A stretch of 64,000 bases of DNA. Origin: Micromonospora cabrerizensis. GTDB taxonomy: Bacteria > Actinomycetota > Actinomycetes > Mycobacteriales > Micromonosporaceae. A program made the position numbers and the translations under genes. Shown one piece after another: positions 50,816 through 58,853 of this stretch. Every line of letters begins with the position of its first letter. Positions within the stretch are counted from its first letter, which is position 1. The stretch is from assembly GCF_022230955.1 (NCBI RefSeq), contig NZ_JAKKFI010000079.1, positions 41,166 through 105,165 on the forward strand, written 5' to 3'. The notes beneath the pieces are model-generated. The model ran no database searches. It was not told the origin of the DNA and was given only the letters and a program-made list of their open reading frames with translations.

Positions 50816-51712
50816 TCAGACCGGCGCGTACAGCTCGTCGATCTCGGCCCGCTGCGGGAGCGCCACCGAGGCACCGAGCTTGCGTACGCACGCGGCGCCG
50901 GCCGCCGACGCCCAGCGCACCGCGTCGACCAGGTCACGCCCCTCGCCCCAGCCGACGGCCAGCGCGGCGGTGAACGCGTCACCGGCGGCGGTGGAGTCGA
51001 CCACGTCGACGCGTACCGCCGGCACGTGCACCTCGGCGCCGTCCCGGTCGACGTACCAGGCGCCCTCGCCGCCGAGGGTGAGCACGGCCCGGGGGGCCAG
51101 GGCGAGCAGTGCCCTGGGCTCCTCCCGACCTCGGCCGGCAAGCGCCTGCGCCTCGCCCTCGTTGACGACCAGCAGGTCCATCGAGGCGAGCAGTTCGGGT
51201 GGGAGGTCGCGCGCCGGGGCGGCGTTGAGGATGACCCGGGTGCCGGCGGCGCGGGCGGCCACCGCGGCGGCCGTCACGGTCTGCACCGGGATCTCCAGTT
51301 GGGCGACGAGGACGTCCGCAGCGGTCACCGTGGCCAGTTCCTCCTCGGTGAGGCCGACCAGCGCGTCGTTGGCGCCGGGGGTCACCATGATGGCGTTCTC
51401 TCCCTGTGCGTTGACCATCACCAGCGCCACCCCGGAGGTGCCGTAGACCACCCGCAGTTGGCTGGTGTCCACGCCGGCCGCGGTGATGCGGGCCCGGAGG
51501 GTGACGCCGAAGGCGTCCGAGCCGATCGCGCCGAGGAAGGCGCACGACGCGCCGGCCCTGGCCGCGGCGACGGCCTGGTTGGCGCCCTTACCGCCGGGCA
51601 CCATCACGAAGTCGGTGCCGAGCATGGTCTCGCCGGGTCGCGGCAGCGCGGGTGCCATCGCGACCAGGTCCATGTTGGCGCTGCCCACGACGGCAACCCG
51701 GGTCTGCGGCAC
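50816..51712 (-). CDS. rbsK: Ribokinase (PfkB family)
   Basis: 298 residues. Phosphorylates ribose at O5. VVGSANMDLVA opens it, VPGGKGANQAVAAARAG is the first PfkB signature, and DSTAAGDAFTAAL the second, with the catalytic Asp in AAGD. The usual DTTGAGD is changed to DSTAAGD, a mild change. No ribose transporter or other rbs genes are adjacent. It reads in the same direction as the ABC ATPase gene 24 bp upstream of it, so the two may form an operon. Confidence 0.9.
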   Translation of the reverse strand: MPQTRVAVVGSANMDLVAMAPALPRPGETMLGTDFVMVPGGKGANQAVAAARAGASCAFLGAIGSDAFGVTLRARITAAGVDTSQLRVVYGTSGVALVMVNAQGENAIMVTPGANDALVGLTEEELATVTAADVLVAQLEIPVQTVTAAAVAARAAGTRVILNAAPARDLPPELLASMDLLVVNEGEAQALAGRGREEPRALLALAPRAVLTLGGEGAWYVDRDGAEVHVPAVRVDVVDSTAAGDAFTAALAVGWGEGRDLVDAVRWASAAGAACVRKLGASVALPQRAEIDELYAPV

Positions 51713-51736
51713 GGTCGTCTCCGCCCTGGCCGACGC

Positions 51737-52591
51737 TCAGGCGGCCCGGGCGGTGTAGCGGTCGCCCCTGCGCTCGACCACCAGCGGCAGACCGAAGGTC
51801 TTGGAGAGGTTGTCACCGGTCAGCGTCTCGGCGAGCAGACCCTGGGCGACCACGCCGCCCTCACGCAGCAGCAACGCGTGGGTGAACCCCGGCGGGATCT
51901 CCTCGACGTGGTGGGTGACCAGCACCATCGCCGGGGCGTCCGGGTCGTACGCCAGCTCGGCCAGTCGGGCGACCAGGTCCTCCCGACCGCCCAGGTCGAG
52001 GCCGGCGGCCGGCTCGTCGAGCAGCAGCAGCTCCGGGTCGGGCATCAGGGCACGGGCGATCTGCACCCGCTTGCGCTCACCCTCGGAGAGGGTGCCGTAG
52101 CGGCGCTCGGCGAGGCCACCGACGCCGAGTTGGCTGAGCAGTGCCAGCGCCCGCGCCACGTCGCCACGCTCGTAGCTCTCGCGCCAGCGGCCGACCACCG
52201 ACCAGGCGGCGGTCACCACCACGTCGCTGACCTGCTCGTCGGCGGGCAGTCGCTCGGCCAGCGCGGCGGTCGTGAGCCCGATGCGGGTGCGCAGCTCGTT
52301 GACGTCGGTGCGGCCGATCCGCTCGCCGAGCACGTGCGCGACACCGGTGGTGGGGTGCAGCCGGCCGGCGGCGAGGTTGAGCAGTGTGGTCTTGCCGGCA
52401 CCGTTGGAGCCGAGCACGACCCACCGCTCGTCCAGCTCGACCCGCCAGGTCAGGTCCTCGAGGAGGGCGGTGCCAGAGCGGCGTACACCGACGCCGTCGA
52501 GGCTGACCACCAGATCCGGGTCCACGGGAGCGGCGGCAGGCGCGGCGCCGGCAGCGCCGGGGATCAGGTCACCAGTCACCGCTCCATCCAA
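51737..52591 (-). CDS. ABC transporter ATP-binding protein (stand-alone)
   Basis: 284 residues. A single ATPase with Walker A GSNGAGKTT, signature LSEGERKR, Walker B LLLLDEPAAGLD and H-loop VTHHVEEIP. A disordered Ala/Pro-rich N-terminal tail (about 25 residues) precedes it; GTG 52576 would shorten that by five residues. No permease lies next to it. The sequence (LTGDNLSKTFG at the end) resembles the ModF-like group, whose roles are not in transport. It ends 24 bp before rbsK. Confidence 0.87.
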   Translation of the reverse strand: MDGAVTGDLIPGAAGAAPAAAPVDPDLVVSLDGVGVRRSGTALLEDLTWRVELDERWVVLGSNGAGKTTLLNLAAGRLHPTTGVAHVLGERIGRTDVNELRTRIGLTTAALAERLPADEQVSDVVVTAAWSVVGRWRESYERGDVARALALLSQLGVGGLAERRYGTLSEGERKRVQIARALMPDPELLLLDEPAAGLDLGGREDLVARLAELAYDPDAPAMVLVTHHVEEIPPGFTHALLLREGGVVAQGLLAETLTGDNLSKTFGLPLVVERRGDRYTARAA

Positions 52592-52600
52592 CCACGCAGC

Positions 52601-52632
52601 GCCGGGGCGCCCCCCATGGGCGGCGCCCCGGC
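52601..52632. repeat. 11-bp inverted repeat in a divergent control region
   Basis: GCCGGGGCGCC (52601-52611) and its exact complement (52622-52632) flank a loop that is itself CCCATGGG. It sits in the 119 bp between the two divergent ABC genes, next to the minus-strand start. It may be an operator or the attenuator of one of them. Confidence 0.5.
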
Positions 52633-52710
52633 AATAGGGTGAAGCGCCGTGTCGTTGATCACCGAGTCCGGAGGACGGTCCATGCCCCGTCGAGGTACGG
52701 AGCCGCGCGG

Positions 52711-53712
52711 ATGAGCGCGGTCATCGAGATCGAGGGTCTGCGCAAGACCTTCCACAGCATGCGCAACGGCCGGCGGGTGGCGGTGGACGGGTTCGACCTG
52801 CTGGTCGAGGAGGGCCAGGTCCACGGTTTCCTCGGCCCCAACGGCTCCGGCAAGACCACCACCCTGCGTGCCCTGCTCGGGCTGGTACGAGCCGACAGCG
52901 GCCGGATGTCCGTGCTGGGCCAGCCGTCGCCGGAGCTGCTGCCCCGGGTGGCGGGCCAGGTCGGCGCCATCGTGGAGAGCCCCCAGTTCTTCGGCAACTT
53001 CACCGGGTACCGCACCCTGCGGTTGTTGGCCCGCGCCGGTGGCGTGCCGGTCTCGCGGGTGGACGAGGCGCTGGATCTGGTGGGCCTGCGCGATCGGGGC
53101 GACGAGCGGGTGAAGGCCTACTCGCTGGGCATGAAGCAGCGTCTGGCGGTGGCGTCCGCGCTGCTGAAGGACCCGCGGTTGCTCATCCTGGACGAGCCGG
53201 CGAACGGGTTGGACCCGGCGGGCATCCGGGAGATGCGGGACCTGATGCGGTCGCTGGCGGCGACCGGGGTGACCGTGCTGGTGTCCAGTCACATCCTGGG
53301 TGAGATCCAGCTGATCTGCGACCACGTCACGATCATTTCGCAGGGACGTCGGGTGGCGTCCGGCCGGGTGGACGAGGTGCTGGCGGGCTACGACCGGCAC
53401 GAGTTCCTGGTGCGGGTGGCCGACCCGCAGCGCGCGGCCGAGCTGCTGGACGCGGCCGAGCTGACGGCGGTCGTCGACGGCGAGGCGCTGGTGGTGAGTG
53501 GGGCGAGCGACCCGACGGTGATCAGTCGGGTGCTCGGCGAGCAGGGGCTGTGGGTCGGCGAGCTGACGCCGCTGCGGCCGGATCTGGAGAGCGTCTTCCT
53601 GGAGCTGACGGGTGCGCACCCGTCGGTGCCCCGGCAGGTCGACGACTCGGCGCTGCCGTACGCCGCTCAGGGCGATGCGGTGATCGATCTCGATCGGGGA
53701 GTGGACGCGTGA
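52711..53712 (+). CDS. ABC-2 type transporter, ATP-binding subunit
   Basis: 333 residues. Walker A GPNGSGKTT, signature YSLGMKQR, Walker B LLILDEPANGLDPAG, H-loop SSHIL. The layout is that of lantibiotic or drug efflux ATPases (BcrA/DrrA-like), with a C-terminal extension (about 220-333) typical of that group. ATG 52711 has GAGG and GGAG upstream. It overlaps the permease gene by 4 bp (GTGA) and should power it. Confidence 0.9.
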   Translation: MSAVIEIEGLRKTFHSMRNGRRVAVDGFDLLVEEGQVHGFLGPNGSGKTTTLRALLGLVRADSGRMSVLGQPSPELLPRVAGQVGAIVESPQFFGNFTGYRTLRLLARAGGVPVSRVDEALDLVGLRDRGDERVKAYSLGMKQRLAVASALLKDPRLLILDEPANGLDPAGIREMRDLMRSLAATGVTVLVSSHILGEIQLICDHVTIISQGRRVASGRVDEVLAGYDRHEFLVRVADPQRAAELLDAAELTAVVDGEALVVSGASDPTVISRVLGEQGLWVGELTPLRPDLESVFLELTGAHPSVPRQVDDSALPYAAQGDAVIDLDRGVDA

Positions 53713-54725
53713 ACCTGGTCCGTGCCGAGTTGGAGCGACTGGCCGCCCGTCGCTTCGTGCAACTCATGGTCGTCCTGCTGGCGTTTGCGTTCGCGGTGAC
53801 GGCGGCGACCACCCTCGCGGGTTCCCACAAGCCGAGCGCGAGTGAGCTGAACTCGGCGCGGCAGCAGGCCACCGAGGCCCGGCAGAGCATGGAGACCGCG
53901 TTCCAGGAGTGCGTGGCCCGCCGGGACGGCGCGCAGCCGACGGAGGACGGCGGGTCGTTCCTGCCCGACGACTGCTCCCAGATCGACCCGGTCCTTCAGG
54001 ATCGGCTGCCGATCGCCGCCGACTTCCTGCCGGGGGTGTTCAGCTTCGCCCAGCAGGCGCGGCCGCTGCTCTTCTTCCTCATCGCGTTCCTGGTGCTGTT
54101 CGGGTTCCTGGTGGGGGCCTCCTACATCGGCGCCGACCTGAATTCCGGCGGCGTGGTGAACCTGCTGCTCTGGCGACCACGCCGGTTGACGGTGCTCGCG
54201 ACCAAGTTGGGCACCCTGCTCGGCACGGTGCTGGTCCTGGCCCTGTTGGCGTCGGTGGCCTACCTCGCCACGTTCTGGGTGATCGGGCAGACCGCCGGGC
54301 TGGCCGGCCAGTTGAGCGGTGAGTTCTGGCGCGAGCTGGGTGCGGTGCACGGGCGTGGCCTGGTGCTGGTGCTGCTGGCCACCGCGGTGGGCTTCGCCAT
54401 CGCCACGCTGGGTCGGCACACCTCGGCGGCTCTCGGCGCGCTCGCCGCGTACGTGGTGGTCTGGGAGTTGGGCGCCCGGCTGGTCCTGGAGATCGTTGAC
54501 GCCCCACAGTCGGACCTGTTCATGCTCACCAGCCACGTCGGCGCGTGGCTCAACGGCGAGGCGCGTTTCTACGACGAACAGATCTGCCGGGGCGGCGACA
54601 TCGGCTTCAACTGCCAGGGGTTCTACACGCTGTCCTGGTTGCCGTCGCTGCTGGTGCTGCTCGGGATCACCGGCGGGCTGACCGCGGCGGCGTTCGCCGT
54701 GTTCCGCCGACGCGACCTGATCTGA
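53709..54725 (+). CDS. ABC-2 type transporter permease
   Basis: 338 residues. One membrane segment near residues 17-37, a long extracytoplasmic loop (about 40-105) with two cysteines (QECVARR, DDCSQ), then five more membrane segments (about 117-330), as in ABC-2 permeases with a large first loop. It also has Cys in EQICRGG and FNCQGF in the last loop, so two disulfides outside are possible. Exports an unknown compound with the ATPase upstream. Confidence 0.87.
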   Translation: MNLVRAELERLAARRFVQLMVVLLAFAFAVTAATTLAGSHKPSASELNSARQQATEARQSMETAFQECVARRDGAQPTEDGGSFLPDDCSQIDPVLQDRLPIAADFLPGVFSFAQQARPLLFFLIAFLVLFGFLVGASYIGADLNSGGVVNLLLWRPRRLTVLATKLGTLLGTVLVLALLASVAYLATFWVIGQTAGLAGQLSGEFWRELGAVHGRGLVLVLLATAVGFAIATLGRHTSAALGALAAYVVVWELGARLVLEIVDAPQSDLFMLTSHVGAWLNGEARFYDEQICRGGDIGFNCQGFYTLSWLPSLLVLLGITGGLTAAAFAVFRRRDLI

Positions 54726-54733
54726 GGTCTCAC

Positions 54734-54763
54734 CGGGCCGCCCGTCGTGACACGGGCGGCCCG
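54734..54763. terminator. Bidirectional terminator, 12-bp stem
   Basis: CGGGCCGCCCGT pairs perfectly with 54752-54763 around a six-base loop, 9 bp after the permease stop and before the convergent ROK gene end (54847). Confidence 0.8.
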
Positions 54764-54846
54764 CCGGATCCGGAGCGCTTTCGGCAAGGGCTTGCAGTGA
54801 GCCGACTGGCGGTGAAATATTCCTTCACGTGGCCGCCGCAGCGGGC

Positions 54847-56022
54847 TCAGCCGACGGTGGAGCCGAACACCTCGTCGCGTACGGCGTCCAGCGCGGTACG
54901 CAGCGCGCCGCGCAGGATCGGCTCCTCGGTCAGCCCGGTCGGCACCACCCGGGGTTGCACCAGGGTGATCGCCGCGACCTCGTGTTGCACCCGGTCGGCG
55001 AGCGCCGCGCCGCCCGCCTGACCCACCTCGCCGGCGAGCACGACCAGCGGCGGGTCGAGCACCACGCAGGTGCTGGCCACACCGAGGGCGAGCCGGCGGG
55101 CCAACTCGTCGAGCATCGGGCCGCCGTCCGGGCCGGCTGCGACGGCCGCGCGAACCGCCTCGGCGGCGTCGGCGTCCGGGTACCCGTGCTCACGGGCCAC
55201 CGCGCGCACCGAGTCCGCGCCGACCAACTGCTGGAAGGCCGGCTTGGCACGACGGGAGACGTCGCGCGGAATGGGCGCGCCGGGCACCGGCAGGTAGCCG
55301 ATCTCACCGGCCGCACCGCTGCTGCCGTGGTGCAGCCGGCCGCCCAGCATGATCGCCAGACCGACACCGGCGCCCACCCAGACCAGGACGAAGTCGGCCA
55401 CCCCCTGCGCGGCGCCGGACTGCGCCTCGGCCACCGCGGCCAGGTTGACGTCGTTCTCGAACACCACCGGGGTGTGCAGGTCGTCGCGCAGCGCGGCCAG
55501 CAGACCGCTGTGCCAGCGCGGCAGGTTGAAGGCGAAGGTGATGTCGCCGGTGCCGGGATCGACCAGGCCCGGCGTGCCGAGCACGATCCGCCGTACGCTG
55601 CTCAGCTGCGCCTGGGCGCTGCTCGCGGCCTGCACCACGGCGTTGTGCACCACGCCCACCGGGTCGTCGGTGTCCCTGGTCGACTGCTCGACCCGGCCGA
55701 TGACCGCGCCGGTGATGTCGGCGCAGGCGGCAACGACCCGATCCGGCCCGACGTCGACGCCGACCACGTGCGCGCTGCTCGGGCGGACGGCGTAGAGCTG
55801 GGCGTTCGGCCCCCGCCCGCCGGCCTGCTCGCCGACCCGGGTGACGAGGCCGCGCTCCTCCAACCGCTCGACCAGCTGGGAGGCGGTGACCTTCGACAGC
55901 CCGGTCAGCTCGCCGAGCCGGGCCCTGGTCAGCGGGCCGCGTTCGAGGAGCAGCTCCAGCGCGGCACGGTCGTTGAGCGCCCGCAACAGACGGGGGGTGC
56001 CGGGCAGCCGGGTCGCACTCAT
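54847..56022 (-). CDS. ROK-family regulator lacking the zinc motif
   Basis: 391 residues from ATG 56022 (AGAGGACG upstream). Winged helix-turn-helix (about 15-70) and ROK domain. Unlike canonical ROK proteins it has no CxCGxxGCxE motif: where this is expected it reads AKPAFQQLVGADS. The Asp in FENDVN is kept. So it is a regulator with a rebuilt ligand site, not a kinase. It diverges from a GH3 hexosaminidase gene and has a clear palindrome 17 bp before its own start, so GlcNAc or a chito-oligosaccharide may be its signal. Confidence 0.88.
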   Translation of the reverse strand: MSATRLPGTPRLLRALNDRAALELLLERGPLTRARLGELTGLSKVTASQLVERLEERGLVTRVGEQAGGRGPNAQLYAVRPSSAHVVGVDVGPDRVVAACADITGAVIGRVEQSTRDTDDPVGVVHNAVVQAASSAQAQLSSVRRIVLGTPGLVDPGTGDITFAFNLPRWHSGLLAALRDDLHTPVVFENDVNLAAVAEAQSGAAQGVADFVLVWVGAGVGLAIMLGGRLHHGSSGAAGEIGYLPVPGAPIPRDVSRRAKPAFQQLVGADSVRAVAREHGYPDADAAEAVRAAVAAGPDGGPMLDELARRLALGVASTCVVLDPPLVVLAGEVGQAGGAALADRVQHEVAAITLVQPRVVPTGLTEEPILRGALRTALDAVRDEVFGSTVG

Positions 56023-56038
56023 GACACGTCCTCTAGTT

Positions 56039-56055
56039 TTAGTAAACTTTGCTAA
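56039..56055. promoter_or_regulatory. 17-bp palindromic operator of the ROK regulator
   Basis: TTAGTAAACTTTGCTAA is a palindrome with only one mismatched pair, in a very AT-rich patch of this GC-rich region. It lies 17 bp before the ROK start and 137 bp before the hexosaminidase start. Shape and position fit an autoregulatory ROK operator; the binding protein is inferred. Confidence 0.65.
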
Positions 56056-56191
56056 CTGTAAACCGACCTGCGAACGGGTAGCCGTAGCGTAACGGCCACC
56101 CGACAGTGGGGCGCTCGGCCGACTCGGCAGGGCGAACACCCCCACCGGTACGACGTTTCGTACCCGCTGGGGCACCGAAGGGGGAGATCAC

Positions 56192-57646
56192 GTGGGGCTG
56201 GATCCAGGACTGCGCCGGCTGGCGCTCGGCACACTGCTGGCCGCGTACCCGGGGCCCGTCCCGCCGGACTGGGCGGTCGACCTGCTGGCCGACGGGCTGG
56301 CCGGGCACACCCTGTTCGGCACCAACGTGCACGACCCCGCGCAGGTGGCGGCGAGCACCGCCGCGCTGCGCGCCGGCCGGCCGGACGTGCTGATCGCGAT
56401 CGACGAGGAGGGTGGCGACGTGACCCGGCTGGCGCACGCCACCGGCAGCCCGTACCCCGGCAACGCCGCTCTCGGCGCGATCGGCGACGTGGCGCTCACC
56501 CGACGGGTCTACCAGTCGATCGGCGCCGAGCTGGCCGCGCTCGGCATCACCGTCAACCTCGCCCCGACGGTGGACGTCAACACCGCCGACGACAACCCGG
56601 TGATCGGCACCCGGTCCTTCGGGGCGGACCCGGTGCGGGTGGCCGCCCACTCGGCCGCCGCCGTGACCGGGTTGCAGGCCGCCGGCGTCGCCGCCTGCGC
56701 CAAGCACTTCCCCGGGCACGGCGCCACCGTCACCGACTCCCACCACGAGCTGCCCACCGTGGACGCCCCGCTGGCCCTGCTGCGGCAGCGGGACCTGCCG
56801 CCGTTCGCGGCGGTCGTCGCCGCCGGGGCCCGCGCCGTGATGACCGCGCACATCCGGGTACCGGCGCTGACCGGCACCGACCCGGCCACCTTCAGCCGAG
56901 CCGTCCTGGTCGACCTGCTCCGCACCGAGTACGGCTTCACCGGCGCCATCATCACCGACGCCCTGGAGATGAAGGGGGCGGCGGTGGCCGCCGGCGGCGT
57001 CGGGCCGGCCGCGGTCCGGGCCCTGGCCGCCGGCGCGGACCTGCTCTGCATCGGCGCGAAGGTCGACGCCCACCTGGTCGAGCAGGTCGCCGCCGAGATC
57101 GTCGACGCCCTCACCGACGGCCGGCTGGCGACCGCGCGGGTCGAGGAGGCAGCCGGCCGGGCCGCCGACCTCGCCGCCTGGACCCGGGCCGCCGTCGGGT
57201 CGACGGCCGCCAGCGACACCGACCTGGGGTACGCGGCAGCGCGCCGCGCGGTCCGGGTGGACGGCGTGCTCAACGGCCTGGACCGACCACTGGTGGTGCA
57301 ACTGCACACCGAGTCGACGATGGCCGAGGGGCGCGTGCCGTGGGGTCTCGGTCCACATCTGAACGGGGTGCAGGAGCTCCGGGTGATCGCCACCGAGACC
57401 GACCCGTCGAGGCTGCGCGGGCTGGCCGGCGACCGGCCCATCGTGCTGGTCGGGCGGCACCTGCACCGGCTGCCCGGCGGTCCCGAGCTGATCGCCGGCC
57501 TGGCCGCCGAGCATCCGGTGACCGTGGTGGAGATGGGGTGGCCGGCACAGTGGCGCCCGCAGGGCGTACGCGCCTTCGTCACCACGTACGGCGCGAGCCA
57601 CGCCAACGGCCGCGCGGCTGCCGAGGCGCTCGGCCTGACCGACTGA
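56192..57646 (+). CDS. Glycoside hydrolase family 3, beta-N-acetylhexosaminidase-like
   Basis: 484 residues from GTG 56192 (AAGGGGGAG upstream). (beta/alpha)8 barrel with KHFPGHG (about 170) and DSHHELP carrying the His-Asp dyad of NagZ-type enzymes, and the nucleophile Asp in ITDALEMKG (about 257), followed by a C-terminal GH3 domain (about 340-484). No signal peptide, so it is cytoplasmic; it should release GlcNAc from cell-wall or chitin fragments. Diverges from the ROK regulator. Confidence 0.9.
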   Translation: MGLDPGLRRLALGTLLAAYPGPVPPDWAVDLLADGLAGHTLFGTNVHDPAQVAASTAALRAGRPDVLIAIDEEGGDVTRLAHATGSPYPGNAALGAIGDVALTRRVYQSIGAELAALGITVNLAPTVDVNTADDNPVIGTRSFGADPVRVAAHSAAAVTGLQAAGVAACAKHFPGHGATVTDSHHELPTVDAPLALLRQRDLPPFAAVVAAGARAVMTAHIRVPALTGTDPATFSRAVLVDLLRTEYGFTGAIITDALEMKGAAVAAGGVGPAAVRALAAGADLLCIGAKVDAHLVEQVAAEIVDALTDGRLATARVEEAAGRAADLAAWTRAAVGSTAASDTDLGYAAARRAVRVDGVLNGLDRPLVVQLHTESTMAEGRVPWGLGPHLNGVQELRVIATETDPSRLRGLAGDRPIVLVGRHLHRLPGGPELIAGLAAEHPVTVVEMGWPAQWRPQGVRAFVTTYGASHANGRAAAEALGLTD

Positions 57647-57658
57647 GCCACGACGTCC

Positions 57659-57685
57659 TCCGGCCGGGCTCCAGGCCCGGCCGGA
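57659..57685. terminator. Terminator downstream of the hexosaminidase gene
   Basis: An 11-bp stem (TCCGGCCGGGC, 57659-57669) with its complement at 57675-57685 and a five-base loop, 12 bp after the stop. Confidence 0.8.
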
Positions 57686-57737
57686 TCGGCGCGCCGCAAC
57701 CTCCGCCACAGTGTCCACAGTCACTGGTCGCCCGTTC

Positions 57738-57766
57738 TTGAACATGTTCAATATTCGCCCTAGGCT
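57738..57766 (+). promoter_or_regulatory. Promoter of the TetR-controlled operon
   Basis: TTGAAC (57738-57743) and TAGGCT (57761-57766) are spaced by 17 bases, a good actinobacterial housekeeping promoter. The -35 is part of the first palindromic operator, so repressor binding would block it. The predicted start is about 35 bases before the ATG at 57808. Confidence 0.6.
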
Positions 57767-57794
57767 GATGGCGTCGGTAGTTGAACACGTTCAA
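57738..57794. promoter_or_regulatory. Pair of TetR-type palindromic operators
   Basis: TTGAACATGTTCAA (57738-57751) is a perfect 14-bp palindrome, and TTGAACACGTTCAA (57781-57794) the same with a changed centre. Their centres are 43 bp apart, one over the -35 box and the other just past the predicted start. The TetR gene at 58816 is in the operon they control, so feedback repression is likely. Confidence 0.7.
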
Positions 57795-57807
57795 GAAGGG
57801 CGTCCAC

Positions 57808-58362
57808 ATGGACATCAAGGTCTGGATGTACGTGATCTACCTCGCGGTCAGCGTCGGCCTGACCATCTGGGTGGCTCGGGCACTAGCCCGCAACGGGCAG
57901 GTCTTCCTGGAGGAGGTGTTCGCCGAGGAACGGCTGGCCCGAGCGGTCAACAGTCTCCTGGTGGTCGGCTTCTACCTGCTCAACCTCGGCTACGTCACGG
58001 TGGCGATGAAGCACTCCGACCCGGTGGAATCGACCAGCCAGGCCATGGAGGAGCTGTCACTCAAGATCGGCTTGGTGCTGCTGGTGCTCGGCGCGCTGCA
58101 CTTCTTCAACGTCTTCGCACTCGGCCGCTACCGCCGCAACCGACTTCGCCAGCTCGCCACCCATCCCCCGCTCGCCCCGATCGGTCGACTCCCCATGCCG
58201 CCCGCCCCACCCGGGGCGCAGCTGGTCGGCGCGTACCCGGCGGGACCACAGCCGACCGGCGCGTACCCGGCAGGACCCCAGCCAACCGGTCCACGGCCGG
58301 TCGGACCGCAGCAGGCCGGACCGCAGCAGGCCGGACCGACGAGCAACCCGCCGACCCGATGA
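57808..58362 (+). CDS. Membrane protein with Pro/Gln-rich repeat tail
   Basis: 184 residues from ATG 57808. Three membrane segments (about 5-25, 47-68, 88-110), then a cytoplasmic tail rich in Pro, Gly, Gln and Ala, with repeats GAYPAGPQPT (twice) and GPQQA (twice). Homologues are uncharacterised. It is the first gene of the TetR-controlled operon; the stop overlaps the DCC gene start by 4 bp (ATGA). Confidence 0.75.
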   Translation: MDIKVWMYVIYLAVSVGLTIWVARALARNGQVFLEEVFAEERLARAVNSLLVVGFYLLNLGYVTVAMKHSDPVESTSQAMEELSLKIGLVLLVLGALHFFNVFALGRYRRNRLRQLATHPPLAPIGRLPMPPAPPGAQLVGAYPAGPQPTGAYPAGPQPTGPRPVGPQQAGPQQAGPTSNPPTR

Positions 58363-58853
58363 CCGTGCCCCCGACCGAGGGCGTCGGCCGGCTCCCGGAT
58401 CCCACCGCTCACGCCGGCGGTGGGATCCGGGGGTTCACCGTCCTGTTCGACGCGGCCTGCCCACTCTGCCGGGCCGCCCGCCGCTGGTTGTCGTCCCGCG
58501 CCCAACTCGTACCCCTGGAGTTCGTGCCGGCCGGGTCCGCCGAGGCCCGGCGGCGCTTCCCCGGCCTGGACCACGACGCGACGCTGCGCGACCTCACCGT
58601 GATCGCCGACACCGGCGAGGTGTACGCGGGCGACGGCGCCTGGTTCGCCTGCCTCTGGGCACTGGCCGACCATCGGTCCATGGCCGAGCGGCTGGCCCGG
58701 CCGGCCCTGCTGCCCCTCGCCCGGCAGACGGTGGCCGCCGCCTCGGCGATGCGGGAACGGATCCGCGACCCGTCGGCCGAGCCGACCGACGAAACGGCGG
58801 GATACGGTGGCCCCGATGACCGAGCAGCCTGCGCAGACGACCACTGCGGGTGA
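58359..58853 (+). CDS. DCC-family (DUF393) thiol-disulfide oxidoreductase-like protein
   Basis: 164 residues. The family signature FDAACPLCRAARRWL includes the CPLC redox pair (the D-x-x-C-x-x-C of DCC proteins), and GDGAWFACLWAL follows. Thioredoxin-like fold expected. The C-terminal end, ADDHCG, overlaps the TetR gene by 38 bp. It overlaps the upstream membrane protein gene by 4 bp, so the two are coupled. Its redox partner is unknown. Confidence 0.85.
   Translation: MTVPPTEGVGRLPDPTAHAGGGIRGFTVLFDAACPLCRAARRWLSSRAQLVPLEFVPAGSAEARRRFPGLDHDATLRDLTVIADTGEVYAGDGAWFACLWALADHRSMAERLARPALLPLARQTVAAASAMRERIRDPSAEPTDETAGYGGPDDRAACADDHCG
58803..58808 (+). promoter_or_regulatory. Possible internal -10 box for the TetR gene
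   Basis: TACGGT ends 7 bases before ATG 58816 inside the DCC gene, so the TetR gene may have its own leaderless transcript in addition to the operon message. No good -35 is seen. Confidence 0.3.

Noticed and set aside
54811..54828. GTGAAATATTCCTTCAC as an operator
   Set aside because: It lies between two convergent gene ends with no promoter to control; only five bases of each arm match.
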